Numbered from the stretch's first letter, positions 51,717 through 61,813 are shown. The stretch: 64,000 nt of DNA from Staphylococcus piscifermentans (GCF_900186985.1 NZ_LT906447.1:1302001-1366000); one strand, 5' to 3'. Made by a program: numbers and translations. The notes: a model not told the origin generated them from the sequence alone.

Positions 51717-52358
51717 TTATTGGATTTCACCTAGAGGCTCTTTGATATCGTTACTATCTTTGGATATTGCCCTGATAGCAGCTTCTAATCCTGTTACAAT
51801 ACTACTCAAAGCCATTGAAGGTTTATCAGGTTTATCTACAACTTGTTCTGGTATGTACGGAACATGTATAAAGCCGAATTGGATATCAGGATATTGTGTA
51901 GCTTGCAGGTATCCGAGTTGATAAAGAATATGGTTACATACGAATGTACCTGCAGTATTAGATAGTGATGCTGGAATTCCTGCGTCTTTAATTGCCTGCG
52001 TCATTTTTTTGACAGGCAAATTCGAAAAGTAAGCAGCTGCACCATCTGATTGAATAGGTACATCGATAGGCTGATTATTTTCATTGTCTGGAATACGTGC
52101 ATCATCGATATTAATACCTATGCGTTCAGGTGTTAAATGGTATCGTCCACCGGCTTGACCGATTGCTAGTACTACATCGTACTTATTTTCTTTTAATATT
52201 TCATCGATTTTATCTGCAGATTTATGAAATACAGTAGGAATTTCTAATTTTGTAATTTCATGTTGAGCGATTTTTTCTGGTAATAATTTAACTGCTTCTA
52301 AAGCAGGATTTGTGGCTTCTCCACCAAAAGGATCAAAAGCTGTAACTAAAATTTTCAT
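51717..52358 (-). CDS. pcp: Pyrrolidone-carboxylate peptidase
   Basis: Cysteine peptidase (family C15) that removes N-terminal pyroglutamate. 213 residues with the full triad: E78 (LTPERIGIN), C141 (TFVCNHILY) and H165 (FIHVPYIP). It starts with the usual [10 protein letters not shown], and AGGAGATGAAATTACT precedes ATG. It is downstream of two DUF979/DUF969 membrane genes, spaced by 22 bases, suggesting they handle the released 5-oxoproline or pyroglutamyl peptides. Confidence 0.95.
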   Translation of the reverse strand: MKILVTAFDPFGGEATNPALEAVKLLPEKIAQHEITKLEIPTVFHKSADKIDEILKENKYDVVLAIGQAGGRYHLTPERIGINIDDARIPDNENNQPIDVPIQSDGAAAYFSNLPVKKMTQAIKDAGIPASLSNTAGTFVCNHILYQLGYLQATQYPDIQFGFIHVPYIPEQVVDKPDKPSMALSSIVTGLEAAIRAISKDSNDIKEPLGEIQ

Positions 52359-52380
52359 AGTAATTTCATCTCCTTAAATA

Positions 52381-53307
52381 TTAAAATGCCCAAACATACA
52401 TTAAAGCAATATGGATTATGATTAATAGAAATGCAACTGGAAACTGAGATTTTATAACACCAAACTCATTTTTCATCTCTAATAGCGCGACAGGCAGAGT
52501 GTTGAAATTGGCTGCCATAGGAGTAAGCAGTGTTCCGCAAAACCCGCCAGTCATTGCCAATGCACCAGCAATTGCAGGATCAGCACCTTGGGCAATTACA
52601 AATGGTATGCCAATACTGGCAGTAATCACTGTAAAAGCCGCAAAAGCATTACCCATCAACATAGTAAAAATTACCATTCCTAAAATATAAGCAGTTGCGC
52701 CGATTAAATGATTACCTTCAGGTACAAAGTGTGAAATACCTTTTGAAATTACATTACCGACACCACTAACTGTAAATAAAACACCTAAAGCAGCAAGAAA
52801 TTGGGGTAATATACCTACAGTTCCGACTTGTTGCGTTAATCTGTCACTGTCATATAGAATATATTTGGATTTCGGTCGAATAATAAAATAAGCTGAAATA
52901 AGTCCAATTACTGATGCGATACCCAGACCAATTGCGCCACCTAAAGGAGTCCAATTGGAGATAACTACGGCAACTATAGCTAAAACTACGGCAGGCCAAA
53001 ATAATTTGTTTTTAAATTTTCTAGCGCCTTTATCGCCCTGTTTTTCTGTTACATCTACAATATTTTTTATCTTTACTTGTTTAAATAAAGTGAGTAATCC
53101 CATACATATTATGAGTAGACCATTAATAATATTTGGTATATAGGGACCAAAAATAAAGGTAATTCCAAGTAATGTCCAAAATAGTGCAGTTCCTATTTTT
53201 TTATCTTTATTTTTAGAAAGAAGAGCACGAAAAGCAGTATAAAATAATTGTAAACCTATTAAAATATAGAAAAACTCAAGTATGACATTTAAAGTATGCT
53301 GGCTCAT
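52381..53307 (-). CDS. DUF979 family membrane protein
   Basis: 308-residue membrane protein with about nine hydrophobic segments. Conserved-looking motif GGFCGTLLTPMAANFNTLP near 255-275 resembles the re-entrant signature regions of carboxylate transporters. It overlaps the upstream DUF969 gene by four bases (ATGA). DUF969 and DUF979 normally occur together, often with pcp, which suggests a two-part transporter; this is inference. AAGGAGGATAAAA precedes ATG. Confidence 0.82.
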   Translation of the reverse strand: MSQHTLNVILEFFYILIGLQLFYTAFRALLSKNKDKKIGTALFWTLLGITFIFGPYIPNIINGLLIICMGLLTLFKQVKIKNIVDVTEKQGDKGARKFKNKLFWPAVVLAIVAVVISNWTPLGGAIGLGIASVIGLISAYFIIRPKSKYILYDSDRLTQQVGTVGILPQFLAALGVLFTVSGVGNVISKGISHFVPEGNHLIGATAYILGMVIFTMLMGNAFAAFTVITASIGIPFVIAQGADPAIAGALAMTGGFCGTLLTPMAANFNTLPVALLEMKNEFGVIKSQFPVAFLLIIIHIALMYVWAF

Positions 53308-54002
53308 TTTTTATCCTCCTTACTTAAATACTTTTTGCTCAAATATCTATCTAAGAAATAATTTTTTATTCCTACAATTATTAATGTAATAATCGCAATA
53401 GGTACAGAAGCAAGAGCTAAATCGACAGCACTTGTCTTAATATGTAGTGAATTAAATGTTCCAACCATTAATAAAATTCCTGCACTACCAACAAATAAAT
53501 TTTGTCCAAAAAAGTTACCATAATTTTCCATTGCTGAAGCTTCAGCTTTTAATTTTTCAACATCCTTATTTTCAATTTGTTTATCCGATAATTTATATCT
53601 TGTTTTAAGAGCTCCTTGCACCATTGGATTTATCAATGGTCTGACAAATTGTGGATGCCCGCCAATTCTGATAGATGCTAAACCAGCTATCTCTCGAATA
53701 AGCAGATATAGCGAAAGCAATCTACCACTCGTGACAGATTTAATATTACCAATCAAGTTTGCAGCCTGTTTTCTCAAACCGAATCTTTCTATTAATCCAA
53801 CCATTGGCAAAGTAAGAATAAATAATGATACAAGTCTATTATCAATAAAAGCTTTTCCTAGAACTTCTAGAATTTTGAAAAAATCCATACCCGAGACTAG
53901 ACCAGTCACAATTGCTGCCGTTAAAATAACAGCAATAGTATCGATTTTAAATAAGAATCCCAAGATAATAATTAAAATACCAATTAATTTAATCCATTCC
54001 AT
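53304..54002 (-). CDS. DUF969 family membrane protein
   Basis: 232-residue membrane protein with about five hydrophobic segments and motif SIRIGGHPQFVRPLINPMVQ (about 110-130). First gene of the minus-strand unit DUF969-DUF979-pcp. GAGGAGGAACTATA precedes ATG. A minus-strand TATACT at about 54033-54038 could be its -10. Function is not established; association with pcp suggests pyroglutamate or oligopeptide transport. Confidence 0.82.
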   Translation of the reverse strand: MEWIKLIGILIIILGFLFKIDTIAVILTAAIVTGLVSGMDFFKILEVLGKAFIDNRLVSLFILTLPMVGLIERFGLRKQAANLIGNIKSVTSGRLLSLYLLIREIAGLASIRIGGHPQFVRPLINPMVQGALKTRYKLSDKQIENKDVEKLKAEASAMENYGNFFGQNLFVGSAGILLMVGTFNSLHIKTSAVDLALASVPIAIITLIIVGIKNYFLDRYLSKKYLSKEDKK

Positions 54003-54095
54003 TATAGTTCCTCCTCGTATAAAAAATGAGTATAGAAGCTATAATAACATAAATAAATCTTAATTTTATGAATATTTAGAATTTATTACAAGAAA

Positions 54096-54119
54096 ACTCT
54101 CGCTACTGGTAGCAAGAGT
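54096..54119 (-). terminator. Terminator of tag
   Basis: ACTCT-GCTAC and GTAGC-AGAGT pair around two bases; on the minus strand TTTTCTTG follows, eight bases after the tag stop. Confidence 0.7.
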
Positions 54120-54127
54120 AAACAGAG

Positions 54128-54688
54128 TTAATTTTGCGAAGGCTTAAATGGACAATCTTCTAAATGAGCGTCATATAGCCCAGCTGCTTCTAAAAAAGAA
54201 AACATGGTTACAGGGCCCATGAATTTAAAACCATATTTTTTCAAATCTTTAGACATCTGTTTTGCACGCTTGTCTACCGTAATACGATCAGTAGGCGTTT
54301 TGTAGTGTAAATCAATGGGGTAAAAATCTACATAAGCCCATAAGAATTTACTAAAACTGCCATGTATTTTTTCAATTTCTAAATAACCTTTAGCTTGACT
54401 CACAATAGCTTCTAATTTTTTGCGATAATGTACAATTCCTGGAAATTCCATCAGTTTATCGATATCTTCATCCGTCATAGAAGCAATTTTTTCAGGTTCA
54501 AAATTATAGAAGGCTTCTCGGTAAGCTTCTCTTTTTTTCAAAATGGTCAACCAAGAAAGTCCTGCATGCTGAGATTCTAGAGCCATTAATTCAAAAAGCT
54601 TTCTGCTGTCATGAAGCGGATGTCCCCATTCTTTATCATGATACTCTTTATAAATTGGATCAGTTGTTCCAAAGGCGCAATCTGACAT
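54128..54688 (-). CDS. tag: DNA-3-methyladenine glycosylase I
   Basis: Removes 3-methyladenine from alkylated DNA. 186 residues: zinc ligands C4 (MSDC), H17 (YHDKEWG), and the C-terminal His and Cys of YDAHLEDCPF. The start ATG at 54688 has AGGTGG about nine bases upstream and fits the family; the frame is open to 54784, but that part lies across the divergent promoters and is not coding. Divergent from the valS leader. Confidence 0.94.
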   Translation of the reverse strand: MSDCAFGTTDPIYKEYHDKEWGHPLHDSRKLFELMALESQHAGLSWLTILKKREAYREAFYNFEPEKIASMTDEDIDKLMEFPGIVHYRKKLEAIVSQAKGYLEIEKIHGSFSKFLWAYVDFYPIDLHYKTPTDRITVDKRAKQMSKDLKKYGFKFMGPVTMFSFLEAAGLYDAHLEDCPFKPSQN

Positions 54689-54705
54689 ATTTTTATACCA
54701 CCTCA

Positions 54706-54733
54706 TTGACTTATTTTGTAGTTCTATTATACT
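54706..54733 (+). promoter_or_regulatory. valS promoter overlapping the tag promoter
   Basis: Plus strand: TTGACT (54706-54711), 16 bases, TATACT (54728-54733). On the minus strand a TATAAT for tag occupies 54731-54726, so the two -10 boxes share four bases. Only one polymerase could open this stretch at a time. Confidence 0.65.
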
Positions 54734-54757
54734 ATAAATAAGTAAGTGAATAATACA

Positions 54758-54982
54758 AATCGGGAAGAGTACACAGTCTTTCATTTTTGAAGAGAGTACA
54801 TGGTTGGTGAGAATGTATAATGAAGCTGTTGAAGGTAGCCCGCTTGGATCTTTATTTGAACCTAAGTAGGATAAAGCGTAATTGAGCGTTAATCAATATA
54901 AGTGCTTCATAGTAGATGCTATGTTGAATTTAGGTGGTACCACGGAACATCCGTCCTATGTTTAGGAACGGGTGTTTTTATT
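54758..54982 (+). ncRNA. T-box leader of valS
   Basis: The Stem I base pairs ATCGGG (54760-54765) with CCCG near 54840. Its 3' bulge GAAGGTAGCCCG offers GTA, a valine codon, as specifier. GGTTGGTGAGAATG is the distal region. The T-box TTTAGGTGGTACCACGG is at about 54930-54945. The terminator ACATCCGTCCTA / TAGGAACGGGTGT with TTTTT ends at 54981. The specifier reading is by eye. Confidence 0.88.
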
Positions 54983-54999
54983 TTTAAGGAGGAAATTCA

Positions 55000-57630
55000 A
55001 TGGAAATGAAACCAAAATACAATCCGACTGAAGTAGAAGCCGGACGTTATCAAGAATGGGTTGAAAAAGGCTATTTCAGACCCAGCGGTGATAAATCAAA
55101 AGAAACTTATACAATTGTTATTCCGCCTCCGAATGTAACTGGTAAATTGCATTTAGGACATGCTTGGGATACAACTTTACAAGATATTCTGACTAGAATG
55201 AAACGTATGCAAGGATACGATACATTATATTTACCAGGTATGGACCATGCTGGTATTGCGACTCAAGCAAAAGTAGAAGCAAAATTAAATGAACAAGGTA
55301 TCTCACGCCACGATATCGGCCGTGAGAAATTCCTTGAAGAAGTGTGGAGTTGGAAAGATGAGTATGCATCTTTCATTCGTCAACAATGGGCGAAATTAGG
55401 TTTAGGTTTAGATTATGACCGAGAACGTTTTACTTTGGATGATGGATTGAGTAAAGCGGTTAGAAAAGTCTTTGTAGATATGTATAACAAAGGACTGATT
55501 TACCGCGGTGAACGTATCATCAACTGGGATCCGGAAGCGCGTACTGCTTTATCTGATATTGAAGTGGTGCATGAAGACGTAGAAGGTAAATTCTATCACT
55601 TCAAATATCCGTATGCGGATGGAGAAGGTTATATTGAAATTGCGACTACACGTCCTGAAACAATGCTTGGCGATACAGCTATTGTAGTTAATCCTAATGA
55701 CGAACGATACACAGACGTTATCGGTAAAAAAGTTATCTTACCAATCGTAAATCGCGAATTACCAATTCTTGCAGACGAATACGTAGATGTTGAATTCGGT
55801 AGTGGTGCGATGAAAGTAACACCTGCTCATGATCCTAATGACTTTGAAATCGGTCAAAGACACGATTTAGAATCAATTATTGTAATGGATGAAGAAGGTA
55901 AAATGAACGATAAAGCAGGTAAATATGAAGGTATGGACCGCTTCGAATGCCGAACTCAACTTGTCGAAGATTTAAAAGCACAAGATTTAGTAATTAAAAT
56001 AGAAGATCATGTACATGCAGTCGGACATTCTGAAAGAACAGGTGCAGTAGTTGAACCGTATTTATCTACACAATGGTTTGTCAATATGGAACCTTTAGCT
56101 AAACAAGCTTTAGATAATCAAAAAACAGATAACCGTATTAATTTTGTTCCAGAACGTTTCGAACATACCTTTAATCAATGGATGGAAAATATTAGAGACT
56201 GGACAATTTCTCGCCAATTGTGGTGGGGCCATCAAATTCCGGCTTGGTATCATAAAGAAACTGGAGAAATCTATGTAGGTGAAACTGAACCAGAAGATGC
56301 AGAGAATTGGGTACAAGATGAAGATGTTTTAGATACTTGGTTCTCTAGTGGTTTATGGCCATTCTCAACATTAGGCTGGCCAGATGTTGAATCTGAAGAT
56401 TATCAGCGCTATTATCCAACCAACGCGCTCGTGACTGGATACGATATCATTTTCTTCTGGGTAGCACGTATGATTTTCCAAGGACTTGAATTTACAGGAG
56501 AACGTCCATTTGATGATGTGCTATTACATGGATTAGTTCGTGCTGAAGACGGTCGCAAGATGAGTAAGTCATTGGGCAATGGTGTAGATCCTATGGATGT
56601 TATCAATGAATATGGCGCAGATAGCTTAAGATATTTCTTAGCAACAGGATCATCACCAGGTCATGATTTACGTTATTCAACTGAAAAAGTAGAATCTGTA
56701 TGGAACTTTATCAATAAAATTTGGAACGCTGCGAGATTCAGTATTATGAATATTGGTGAAGAATTCAAATTTGAAGATATCGATTTAACTCATAATTTAT
56801 CGTTAGCAGATAAATGGATATTGACACGCTTAAATGAAACGGTTAAAACAGTTACTGATTTAAGTGATCGTTATGAGTTTGGTGAAGTAGGACGTGCGTT
56901 ATATAACTTTATCTGGGATGAATTCTGTGATTGGTATATTGAAATGAGTAAAATACCTATGAATGGCGAAGATGAGGCACAAAAACAAGTCACACGTTCA
57001 GTGTTAAGCTATGTGCTAGATCGCACAATGCGTATGCTTCATCCTTACATGCCTTTTGTTACTGAAGAAATTTGGCAAAACCTTCCTCATGTAGGAGAAA
57101 CAATTGTAACAAGTGCGTGGCCAGAAGTAGAAGAGGAATTCATGTTTGAAGAAAGCAAACAAGCGATGCAATATGTGGTTGAAATCATTAAAGCAGTAAG
57201 ACAAGCACGTTCTGAAGTGAATACACCACTATCTAAAGCCATTCCTATCTATATCAAAACTAAAGATGCTGAAATCACACAAATGTTAAATGAAAATCAA
57301 CATTATCTTGAAAGATTCGGTCATCCAAGCGAGCTTGTAATTTCAACTGATATTGAAACACCTGATAAAGCTATGACTTCTGTAGTAGGTGCAGGGGAAG
57401 TTATTTTACCATTAGAAGGCTTAATTGATATGGATAAAGAAATTGCACGCTTGGAAAAAGAACTTGATAAATGGCAGAGTGAACTAGATCGTGTAGACAA
57501 AAAGTTGTCTAATGAAAACTTTGTTAATAAAGCTCCAGAAAAAATCATCAATGAAGAAAAAGCGAAAAAGCAAGATTATCAAGAAAAATACGATAGCGTA
57601 AAAGCTAGAATTGAACAATTAAAAGCATAG
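55000..57630 (+). CDS. valS: Valyl-tRNA synthetase
   Basis: Class I aminoacyl-tRNA synthetase, 876 residues. HIGH-type motif [13 protein letters not shown] at 42-54, editing domain (about 200-390, [15 protein letters not shown]), KMSKS at 520-524, anticodon-binding domain, and a C-terminal coiled coil (about 810-876, rich in Glu and Lys). AAGGAGGAAATTCA precedes ATG. Followed after 11 bases by folC, so both depend on the T-box. Confidence 0.97.
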   Translation: MEMKPKYNPTEVEAGRYQEWVEKGYFRPSGDKSKETYTIVIPPPNVTGKLHLGHAWDTTLQDILTRMKRMQGYDTLYLPGMDHAGIATQAKVEAKLNEQGISRHDIGREKFLEEVWSWKDEYASFIRQQWAKLGLGLDYDRERFTLDDGLSKAVRKVFVDMYNKGLIYRGERIINWDPEARTALSDIEVVHEDVEGKFYHFKYPYADGEGYIEIATTRPETMLGDTAIVVNPNDERYTDVIGKKVILPIVNRELPILADEYVDVEFGSGAMKVTPAHDPNDFEIGQRHDLESIIVMDEEGKMNDKAGKYEGMDRFECRTQLVEDLKAQDLVIKIEDHVHAVGHSERTGAVVEPYLSTQWFVNMEPLAKQALDNQKTDNRINFVPERFEHTFNQWMENIRDWTISRQLWWGHQIPAWYHKETGEIYVGETEPEDAENWVQDEDVLDTWFSSGLWPFSTLGWPDVESEDYQRYYPTNALVTGYDIIFFWVARMIFQGLEFTGERPFDDVLLHGLVRAEDGRKMSKSLGNGVDPMDVINEYGADSLRYFLATGSSPGHDLRYSTEKVESVWNFINKIWNAARFSIMNIGEEFKFEDIDLTHNLSLADKWILTRLNETVKTVTDLSDRYEFGEVGRALYNFIWDEFCDWYIEMSKIPMNGEDEAQKQVTRSVLSYVLDRTMRMLHPYMPFVTEEIWQNLPHVGETIVTSAWPEVEEEFMFEESKQAMQYVVEIIKAVRQARSEVNTPLSKAIPIYIKTKDAEITQMLNENQHYLERFGHPSELVISTDIETPDKAMTSVVGAGEVILPLEGLIDMDKEIARLEKELDKWQSELDRVDKKLSNENFVNKAPEKIINEEKAKKQDYQEKYDSVKARIEQLKA

Positions 57631-57641
57631 GAGTCCTGATT

Positions 57642-58910
57642 ATGAATTACCTAGACAGCTTATATTGGATACATGAAAGAGATAAATTCGGTATTAAACC
57701 AGGTACTAAACGTATGGAATGGATGTTGCATCGTTTAGGACATCCTGAAAATAATATCAATGGTATCCATGTTGGGGGAACAAATGGCAAAGGTTCAACT
57801 GTTGCTTATTTGCGCTCAGCCTTAGTTGAGAATGGTTATGATGTCGGTACTTTCACTTCACCATATATCGAAACCTTTAATGAACGTATTAGTTTAAATG
57901 GTGAACCCGTCAGCAATGACGTCATTGTAGAATTAGTATCACGTGTCAAGCCAGTAAGCGAGGAATTAGAAGCAGAAACAGAATATGGTACTGCTACTGA
58001 ATTTGAAATCATTACCACTATGATGTTTTTATACTTTGGAGAAATCAGACCAGTAGATTTCGTTGTAATAGAAGCAGGTTTAGGAATTAAAAATGATTCT
58101 ACAAATGTATTTGCACCTATTATGTCTGTTATTACCAGCATTGGTTTAGATCATACAGATTTATTAGGGTCAACTTATGGCGATATTGCAAAAGATAAGG
58201 GCGATATCATTAAACATCACGTACCTTTTGTTTATGCTGTTAAAAATGAAGATGCCTTAAAGTATTTCCGTGAGTATGCAGAAAAACAAGATGCACCAGC
58301 ATTTGAACTAGATCGAGATATATCAATCGTTTCTGAAGATGATGAATTTATCTATAGATTTAAAGATTATGAACTTGAAAACATCGCATTAGATATGTTG
58401 GGTGAACATCAAAAAGAAAATGCAGCACTTGCTATTACTGCGCTAATTATTTTGTTTGAACAAGGGCAAATAGAACTAGATTTCAATAAAATGATTAATG
58501 CAATGGAAAAAGTAAGTTGGACAGGCAGAATCGAGAGAGTCAAAGAAGAACCTTTAATGGTGATAGATGGAGCACATAATAATGAAAGTGTAGCAGCATT
58601 GGTGAGTACAATCAAAAATTATTATGACAAAGATAATGTAGATATTTTATTTTCAGCTGTAAGCGGTAAACCGATAGCACATATGCTAGAGAAATTAAAA
58701 ACGATTTCTAATCATATCTATATTACTGATTTCGATTTTCATAGAGCAAAGCCTAAAGAAGAAATTGCTGCAGAAGCGGAAACATTTACACCAGAACTTA
58801 TCGATGATTATGTTGATTTTGTAGAAAATTATCAAGGCAACGCTTTGATAATTACAGGTAGTCTTTATTTTATCAGTGAAGTAAAAGCGAAAATAGATTT
58901 CAATAAATAA
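57642..58910 (+). CDS. folC: Folylpolyglutamate / dihydrofolate synthase
   Basis: Mur-ligase-fold enzyme adding glutamate to dihydropteroate and folates, 422 residues. P-loop GGTNGKGS at 45-52, FTSPYIETFNERI, EAGLGIKNDSTNV, GLDHTDLLG, and VIDGAHNNES in the C-terminal domain. AGGAGTCCTGATT precedes ATG. Co-transcribed with valS, as in B. subtilis and other staphylococci. Confidence 0.95.
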   Translation: MNYLDSLYWIHERDKFGIKPGTKRMEWMLHRLGHPENNINGIHVGGTNGKGSTVAYLRSALVENGYDVGTFTSPYIETFNERISLNGEPVSNDVIVELVSRVKPVSEELEAETEYGTATEFEIITTMMFLYFGEIRPVDFVVIEAGLGIKNDSTNVFAPIMSVITSIGLDHTDLLGSTYGDIAKDKGDIIKHHVPFVYAVKNEDALKYFREYAEKQDAPAFELDRDISIVSEDDEFIYRFKDYELENIALDMLGEHQKENAALAITALIILFEQGQIELDFNKMINAMEKVSWTGRIERVKEEPLMVIDGAHNNESVAALVSTIKNYYDKDNVDILFSAVSGKPIAHMLEKLKTISNHIYITDFDFHRAKPKEEIAAEAETFTPELIDDYVDFVENYQGNALIITGSLYFISEVKAKIDFNK

Positions 58911-58911
58911 A

Positions 58912-58954
58912 AGAAGAGTTGGAGCATAAACATGTTTTGTGCTTCAACTTTTTT
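58912..58954 (+). terminator. Terminator of valS-folC
   Basis: AGTTG-g-AGCA-t-AAA pairs with TTT-g-TGCT-t-CAACT, followed by TTTTTT. Confidence 0.85.
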
Positions 58955-59057
58955 ATGTGTTATTAATTCAGATTTTAATGCTAACTACATGTAGAAAATG
59001 CAAAATTTAAGGATAATCGAGTCATATTTTAAAAAAATGATAAAGTAATAAAAATAA

Positions 59058-59086
59058 TTGATTGTTTACTTGAATGGAGCTATAAT
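59058..59086 (+). promoter_or_regulatory. comC promoter
   Basis: TTGATT (59058-59063), 17 bases, TATAAT (59081-59086). The remainder of the 212-base gap after folC shows nothing else. Confidence 0.65.
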
Positions 59087-59122
59087 ACTTGCATGACACT
59101 AACAGAAGGGGGCAGATAGTAT

Positions 59123-59830
59123 TTGTCCATCACTATTTTAAGTTGCTATTGTATTATTTTAGAAAGCTTTCTCTTGCAATTTTGTCACGTTAAGCAGTTA
59201 AACTTTACTTATTTAACACGTCGCTCAAAATGTGAGAGTTGTAAACATGTTCTTAATCATTTCGATTTAATCCCTGTTATTAGTTTTTTATGGCTGCGTG
59301 GCAGATGTCGCTATTGCAACTGTAAAATTCCAGTCATCCATTTAATAGGAGAACTTCTAGCTTGGATCCCAATACCTCTAATCTCCTTTCAACTTATCCA
59401 CTTAAAAGCAAGCTTATTTATAGCCATTTATCTTTTGTTACTAGCGGCTGCACTGTACGACTACAAAACTTTCTCTATACCAATCCACTTTTTAATTATT
59501 TTTACAATAACTGTTTTAGCTTTATCCAATCATATTTATTATAATCAAATCCCAATTATCCTCTTGCTGCATTTCTTATATATAATCTCAAGCAGTTCTA
59601 TAGGTTATGGTGATATTGCTATATTTTCTCTTCTAGCTATAGTAATACCATTTCCATTATTTCTTTATATATTTTGCTGTACATTTATTTTCGCAGGTTT
59701 TTTAGCAATCATTTTAATGTCTATCTCAAAAAAGAAAATCGCTAAAATCCCTCTTATTCCATTTATTTTTCTAGCTTTTTTATTCACCTCAATTTTCCAC
59801 ACTTACTTAATTCAATATTTTTACATTTAG
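59123..59830 (+). CDS. comC: Prepilin peptidase (A24), ComC
   Basis: Membrane aspartyl protease that processes and methylates type IV pilin-like ComG proteins for DNA uptake. 235 residues: cysteine pairs C37/C40 and C62/C65 of the cytoplasmic loop, catalytic D113 (LYDYKT) and D164 (GYGD), and about seven membrane segments. The N-terminal segment that usually reads GSFLNVVIYR is ESFLLQFCHVKQ here, more divergent than usual. TTG start, ten bases after AAGGGGG. Its codon content is more AT-rich than its neighbours. Confidence 0.88.
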   Translation: MSITILSCYCIILESFLLQFCHVKQLNFTYLTRRSKCESCKHVLNHFDLIPVISFLWLRGRCRYCNCKIPVIHLIGELLAWIPIPLISFQLIHLKASLFIAIYLLLLAAALYDYKTFSIPIHFLIIFTITVLALSNHIYYNQIPIILLLHFLYIISSSSIGYGDIAIFSLLAIVIPFPLFLYIFCCTFIFAGFLAIILMSISKKKIAKIPLIPFIFLAFLFTSIFHTYLIQYFYI

Positions 59831-59843
59831 GAGATAAATTTAA

Positions 59844-60524
59844 ATGATGATTAAACATTTACCAGATAATGATAAACCGCGAGAAAAGCTCATTGCGAAA
59901 GGTGCAATAAATTTAGCAGACTCAGAATTACTTGCGATACTCATCAACACCGGCAGAAAAGGTCATTCTAGTATAGAAGTGGCGCAAGATTTAATTAAAT
60001 TGGCGCATAGCTTACGTGAATTAAAGTCCTTTTCATTAAATGATTTAACCAAGGTAAAAGGCATTGGGTTAAATAAGGCTGTGATTCTGAAAGCTGCTTT
60101 TGAATTAGGGGAGCGCATGCACGTTCCGGACATAGAGGAAAAAATTAAGATATCATCTCCGCAAGATGCTGCAGATTATTTTTTAGCAAGAATGATGCAT
60201 CTGACGCACGAGCAATTTGAAGTTCTCTTTTTAAATTCTAAAAATATTGTAATCCGCCACGAAGTTATATTTGTAGGTACTTTGAATTCATCTATTGTAC
60301 ATCCTCGAGAAGTATTCAAGGCGGCAATTAAATGGTCAAGCAATGCTATTATCGTGGTGCATAATCACCCTTCAGGAGACGTTACACCGTCTAAAGAAGA
60401 TATAGCTACTACTAAAAGATTGCAAGAATGCGGCAGAGTATTAGGTATTGAACTGCTAGACCATATTATTATCGGTGATGCTAAATATTTAAGTATGGTA
60501 GAAGGAGGATATTTGGAAAACTAA
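59844..60524 (+). CDS. radC: RadC family JAB/MPN protein
   Basis: 226 residues: N-terminal UPF0758 domain with helix-hairpin-helix ([16 protein letters not shown], 70-85), then a JAB1/MPN metalloprotease-like domain with the JAMM motif H173, H175, D186 ([15 protein letters not shown]). The family name comes from an E. coli allele later mapped elsewhere, and its cell role is unclear. TAGGAGATAAATTTAA precedes tandem ATG ATG; either could be used. It follows comC by 13 bases. Confidence 0.93.
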   Translation: MMIKHLPDNDKPREKLIAKGAINLADSELLAILINTGRKGHSSIEVAQDLIKLAHSLRELKSFSLNDLTKVKGIGLNKAVILKAAFELGERMHVPDIEEKIKISSPQDAADYFLARMMHLTHEQFEVLFLNSKNIVIRHEVIFVGTLNSSIVHPREVFKAAIKWSSNAIIVVHNHPSGDVTPSKEDIATTKRLQECGRVLGIELLDHIIIGDAKYLSMVEGGYLEN

Positions 60525-60525
60525 A

Positions 60526-60562
60526 AAACCTAATCACTTTTATATTTGTAATCAGGTTTTAT
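60526..60562. terminator. Bidirectional hairpin between radC and a small gene
   Basis: AAACCT-AT-AC pairs with GT-AT-AGGTTT with two mismatches. TTTTATA follows on the plus strand and TTTTTTAG on the minus strand. Confidence 0.6.
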
Positions 60563-60584
60563 AAATGAAAATATTTGATTGTCT

Positions 60585-60755
60585 TTAAAGTGGATGGCTT
60601 TGTAGATATTGCATAATCCAAAGGACACCCTGATAAGCTAAATATATAATTAATACAAGTATGCCAGCTTTAATTAAAAATCTTAAGATAGATAATCCAA
60701 CTCTAAATAATAAGCCGACAAGTAATACTAATAAAATTAATGATAAAATTGTCAT
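60585..60755 (-). CDS. Small hydrophobic membrane protein, 56 aa
   Basis: A 56-residue frame on the minus strand, starting MTILSLILLVLLVGLLF and ending QYLQSHPL. Two hydrophobic stretches (about 2-17 and 29-48) are joined by a basic link (RVGLSILRFLIK), a hairpin membrane protein. AAAGGAGTGGCCACG gives a strong ribosome binding site at good spacing, and a terminator follows on the minus strand. It lies between radC and the mreC region. I do not recognise a family, and no function is claimed. Confidence 0.7.
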   Translation of the reverse strand: MTILSLILLVLLVGLLFRVGLSILRFLIKAGILVLIIYLAYQGVLWIMQYLQSHPL

Positions 60756-60904
60756 CGTGGCCACTCCTTTTATATTATAGTAGCGTATTTTAATTTCCTA
60801 TACATCAGTCCTAAGTCATAACTATATTATCATTCTGTAGGCCGATGTATAAATTAAGGTTATACTTTAATATGTACATATAATAACAGTAGGCGGTGTA
60901 GAAG

Positions 60905-61369
60905 ATGCGTTTTATACTTAATTTAATAAAAAATATCATCGCTGTAGCAGGTATTATTGTTATTGTGTTTTTTGCTTTGAAATATGCGCCGTTTCTTAAA
61001 GAACAAGACTGGAATCCTGTCGGTAATAAAGGCGTCCATTCATCTTATAATACTGAAAGTGTTCCTGTAGATGAATTTAAACCTGGTCAGCATTATGCAA
61101 TCGAAGAAAATGACTTGTTAAATAATATGCCTGCCAGTCAAACAAAAAATATTTTTAATATGATCAATAAAAAAGAATTTATGCATGTAAGTGATTTGAG
61201 CCGTATGGGCTATAATGATAAATATTTAATTGGCCAACGTGGCAACCAATTTATTATGTACCGCTTCGGTTCAGATAAAATCAGAGTATATGCCACTGAA
61301 ATAGAATTGTTTCAAGACTTAAATGCCATGCAGCAAAATATTGAAATGAAACCTATTAATGCTTATTAA
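60905..61369 (+). CDS. DUF4930-like membrane-anchored protein
   Basis: 154 residues: short cytoplasmic start, one membrane segment (about 9-29, IIAVAGIIVIVFFALKYAPF), then a soluble outer part of about 120 residues with no cysteine and no catalytic motif I can name. It matches the staphylococcal DUF4930 type found at this position. AGTAGGCGGTGTAGAAG precedes ATG. Being next to mreCD suggests an envelope role, which is inference only. Confidence 0.72.
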   Translation: MRFILNLIKNIIAVAGIIVIVFFALKYAPFLKEQDWNPVGNKGVHSSYNTESVPVDEFKPGQHYAIEENDLLNNMPASQTKNIFNMINKKEFMHVSDLSRMGYNDKYLIGQRGNQFIMYRFGSDKIRVYATEIELFQDLNAMQQNIEMKPINAY

Positions 61370-61461
61370 TCTTTCTTCTAATAATAAAGTGATAATCTTG
61401 AAAAAGAAAAATGATTACGTTAACCTATGGTTGAATTAATTATAGAGAGGGTTGATTAATT

Positions 61462-61602
61462 ATGAGTAAGCAAAATAATGGAAAGAATGCTGACGAACAA
61501 TCAAAAGCTCAAAAATTATTCGAGCAATGGAGAAAAGAAGAAACACTTTATAAAGAAGATGAAAAAGAAAACGATAACGATAATGAAAAAGCAAGCAAAT
61601 AG
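61462..61602 (+). CDS. Small charged protein, 46 aa
   Basis: A 46-residue frame starting MSKQNNGKNADEQSKAQKLF and ending DNDNEKASK. It is almost entirely hydrophilic, about half charged, with one amphipathic stretch (AQKLFEQWRKEETLYK) that could form a helix. GAGAGGG lies about ten bases before ATG. A terminator follows at 61664. Its size, ribosome binding site and terminator support a real gene, but no family is recognised. Confidence 0.6.
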   Translation: MSKQNNGKNADEQSKAQKLFEQWRKEETLYKEDEKENDNDNEKASK

Positions 61603-61663
61603 AGTCGATATTGAATCCATTAAATGCGGCTTTTGAAATTTTATTTAATAACATATTATTGAT

Positions 61664-61711
61664 AGTGTATCGGCAAATTTTAGTTAGAGACTTTTGTCGA
61701 TACACTTTTTT
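61664..61711 (+). terminator. Terminator upstream of mreC
   Basis: AGTGTATCG-g-CAAA pairs with TTTTG-t-CGATACACT, followed by TTTTTTG. It separates the small 46-residue gene from mreC. Confidence 0.85.
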
Positions 61712-61813
61712 GTTAAGTAAATATAAATATGAGGGGTAAGTACTTTAATTACTAGGTGTAGTAATATAAAATAAATTGTGATACGAAATTTCGAGGTAAT
61801 AGAGGTGTTCGGG

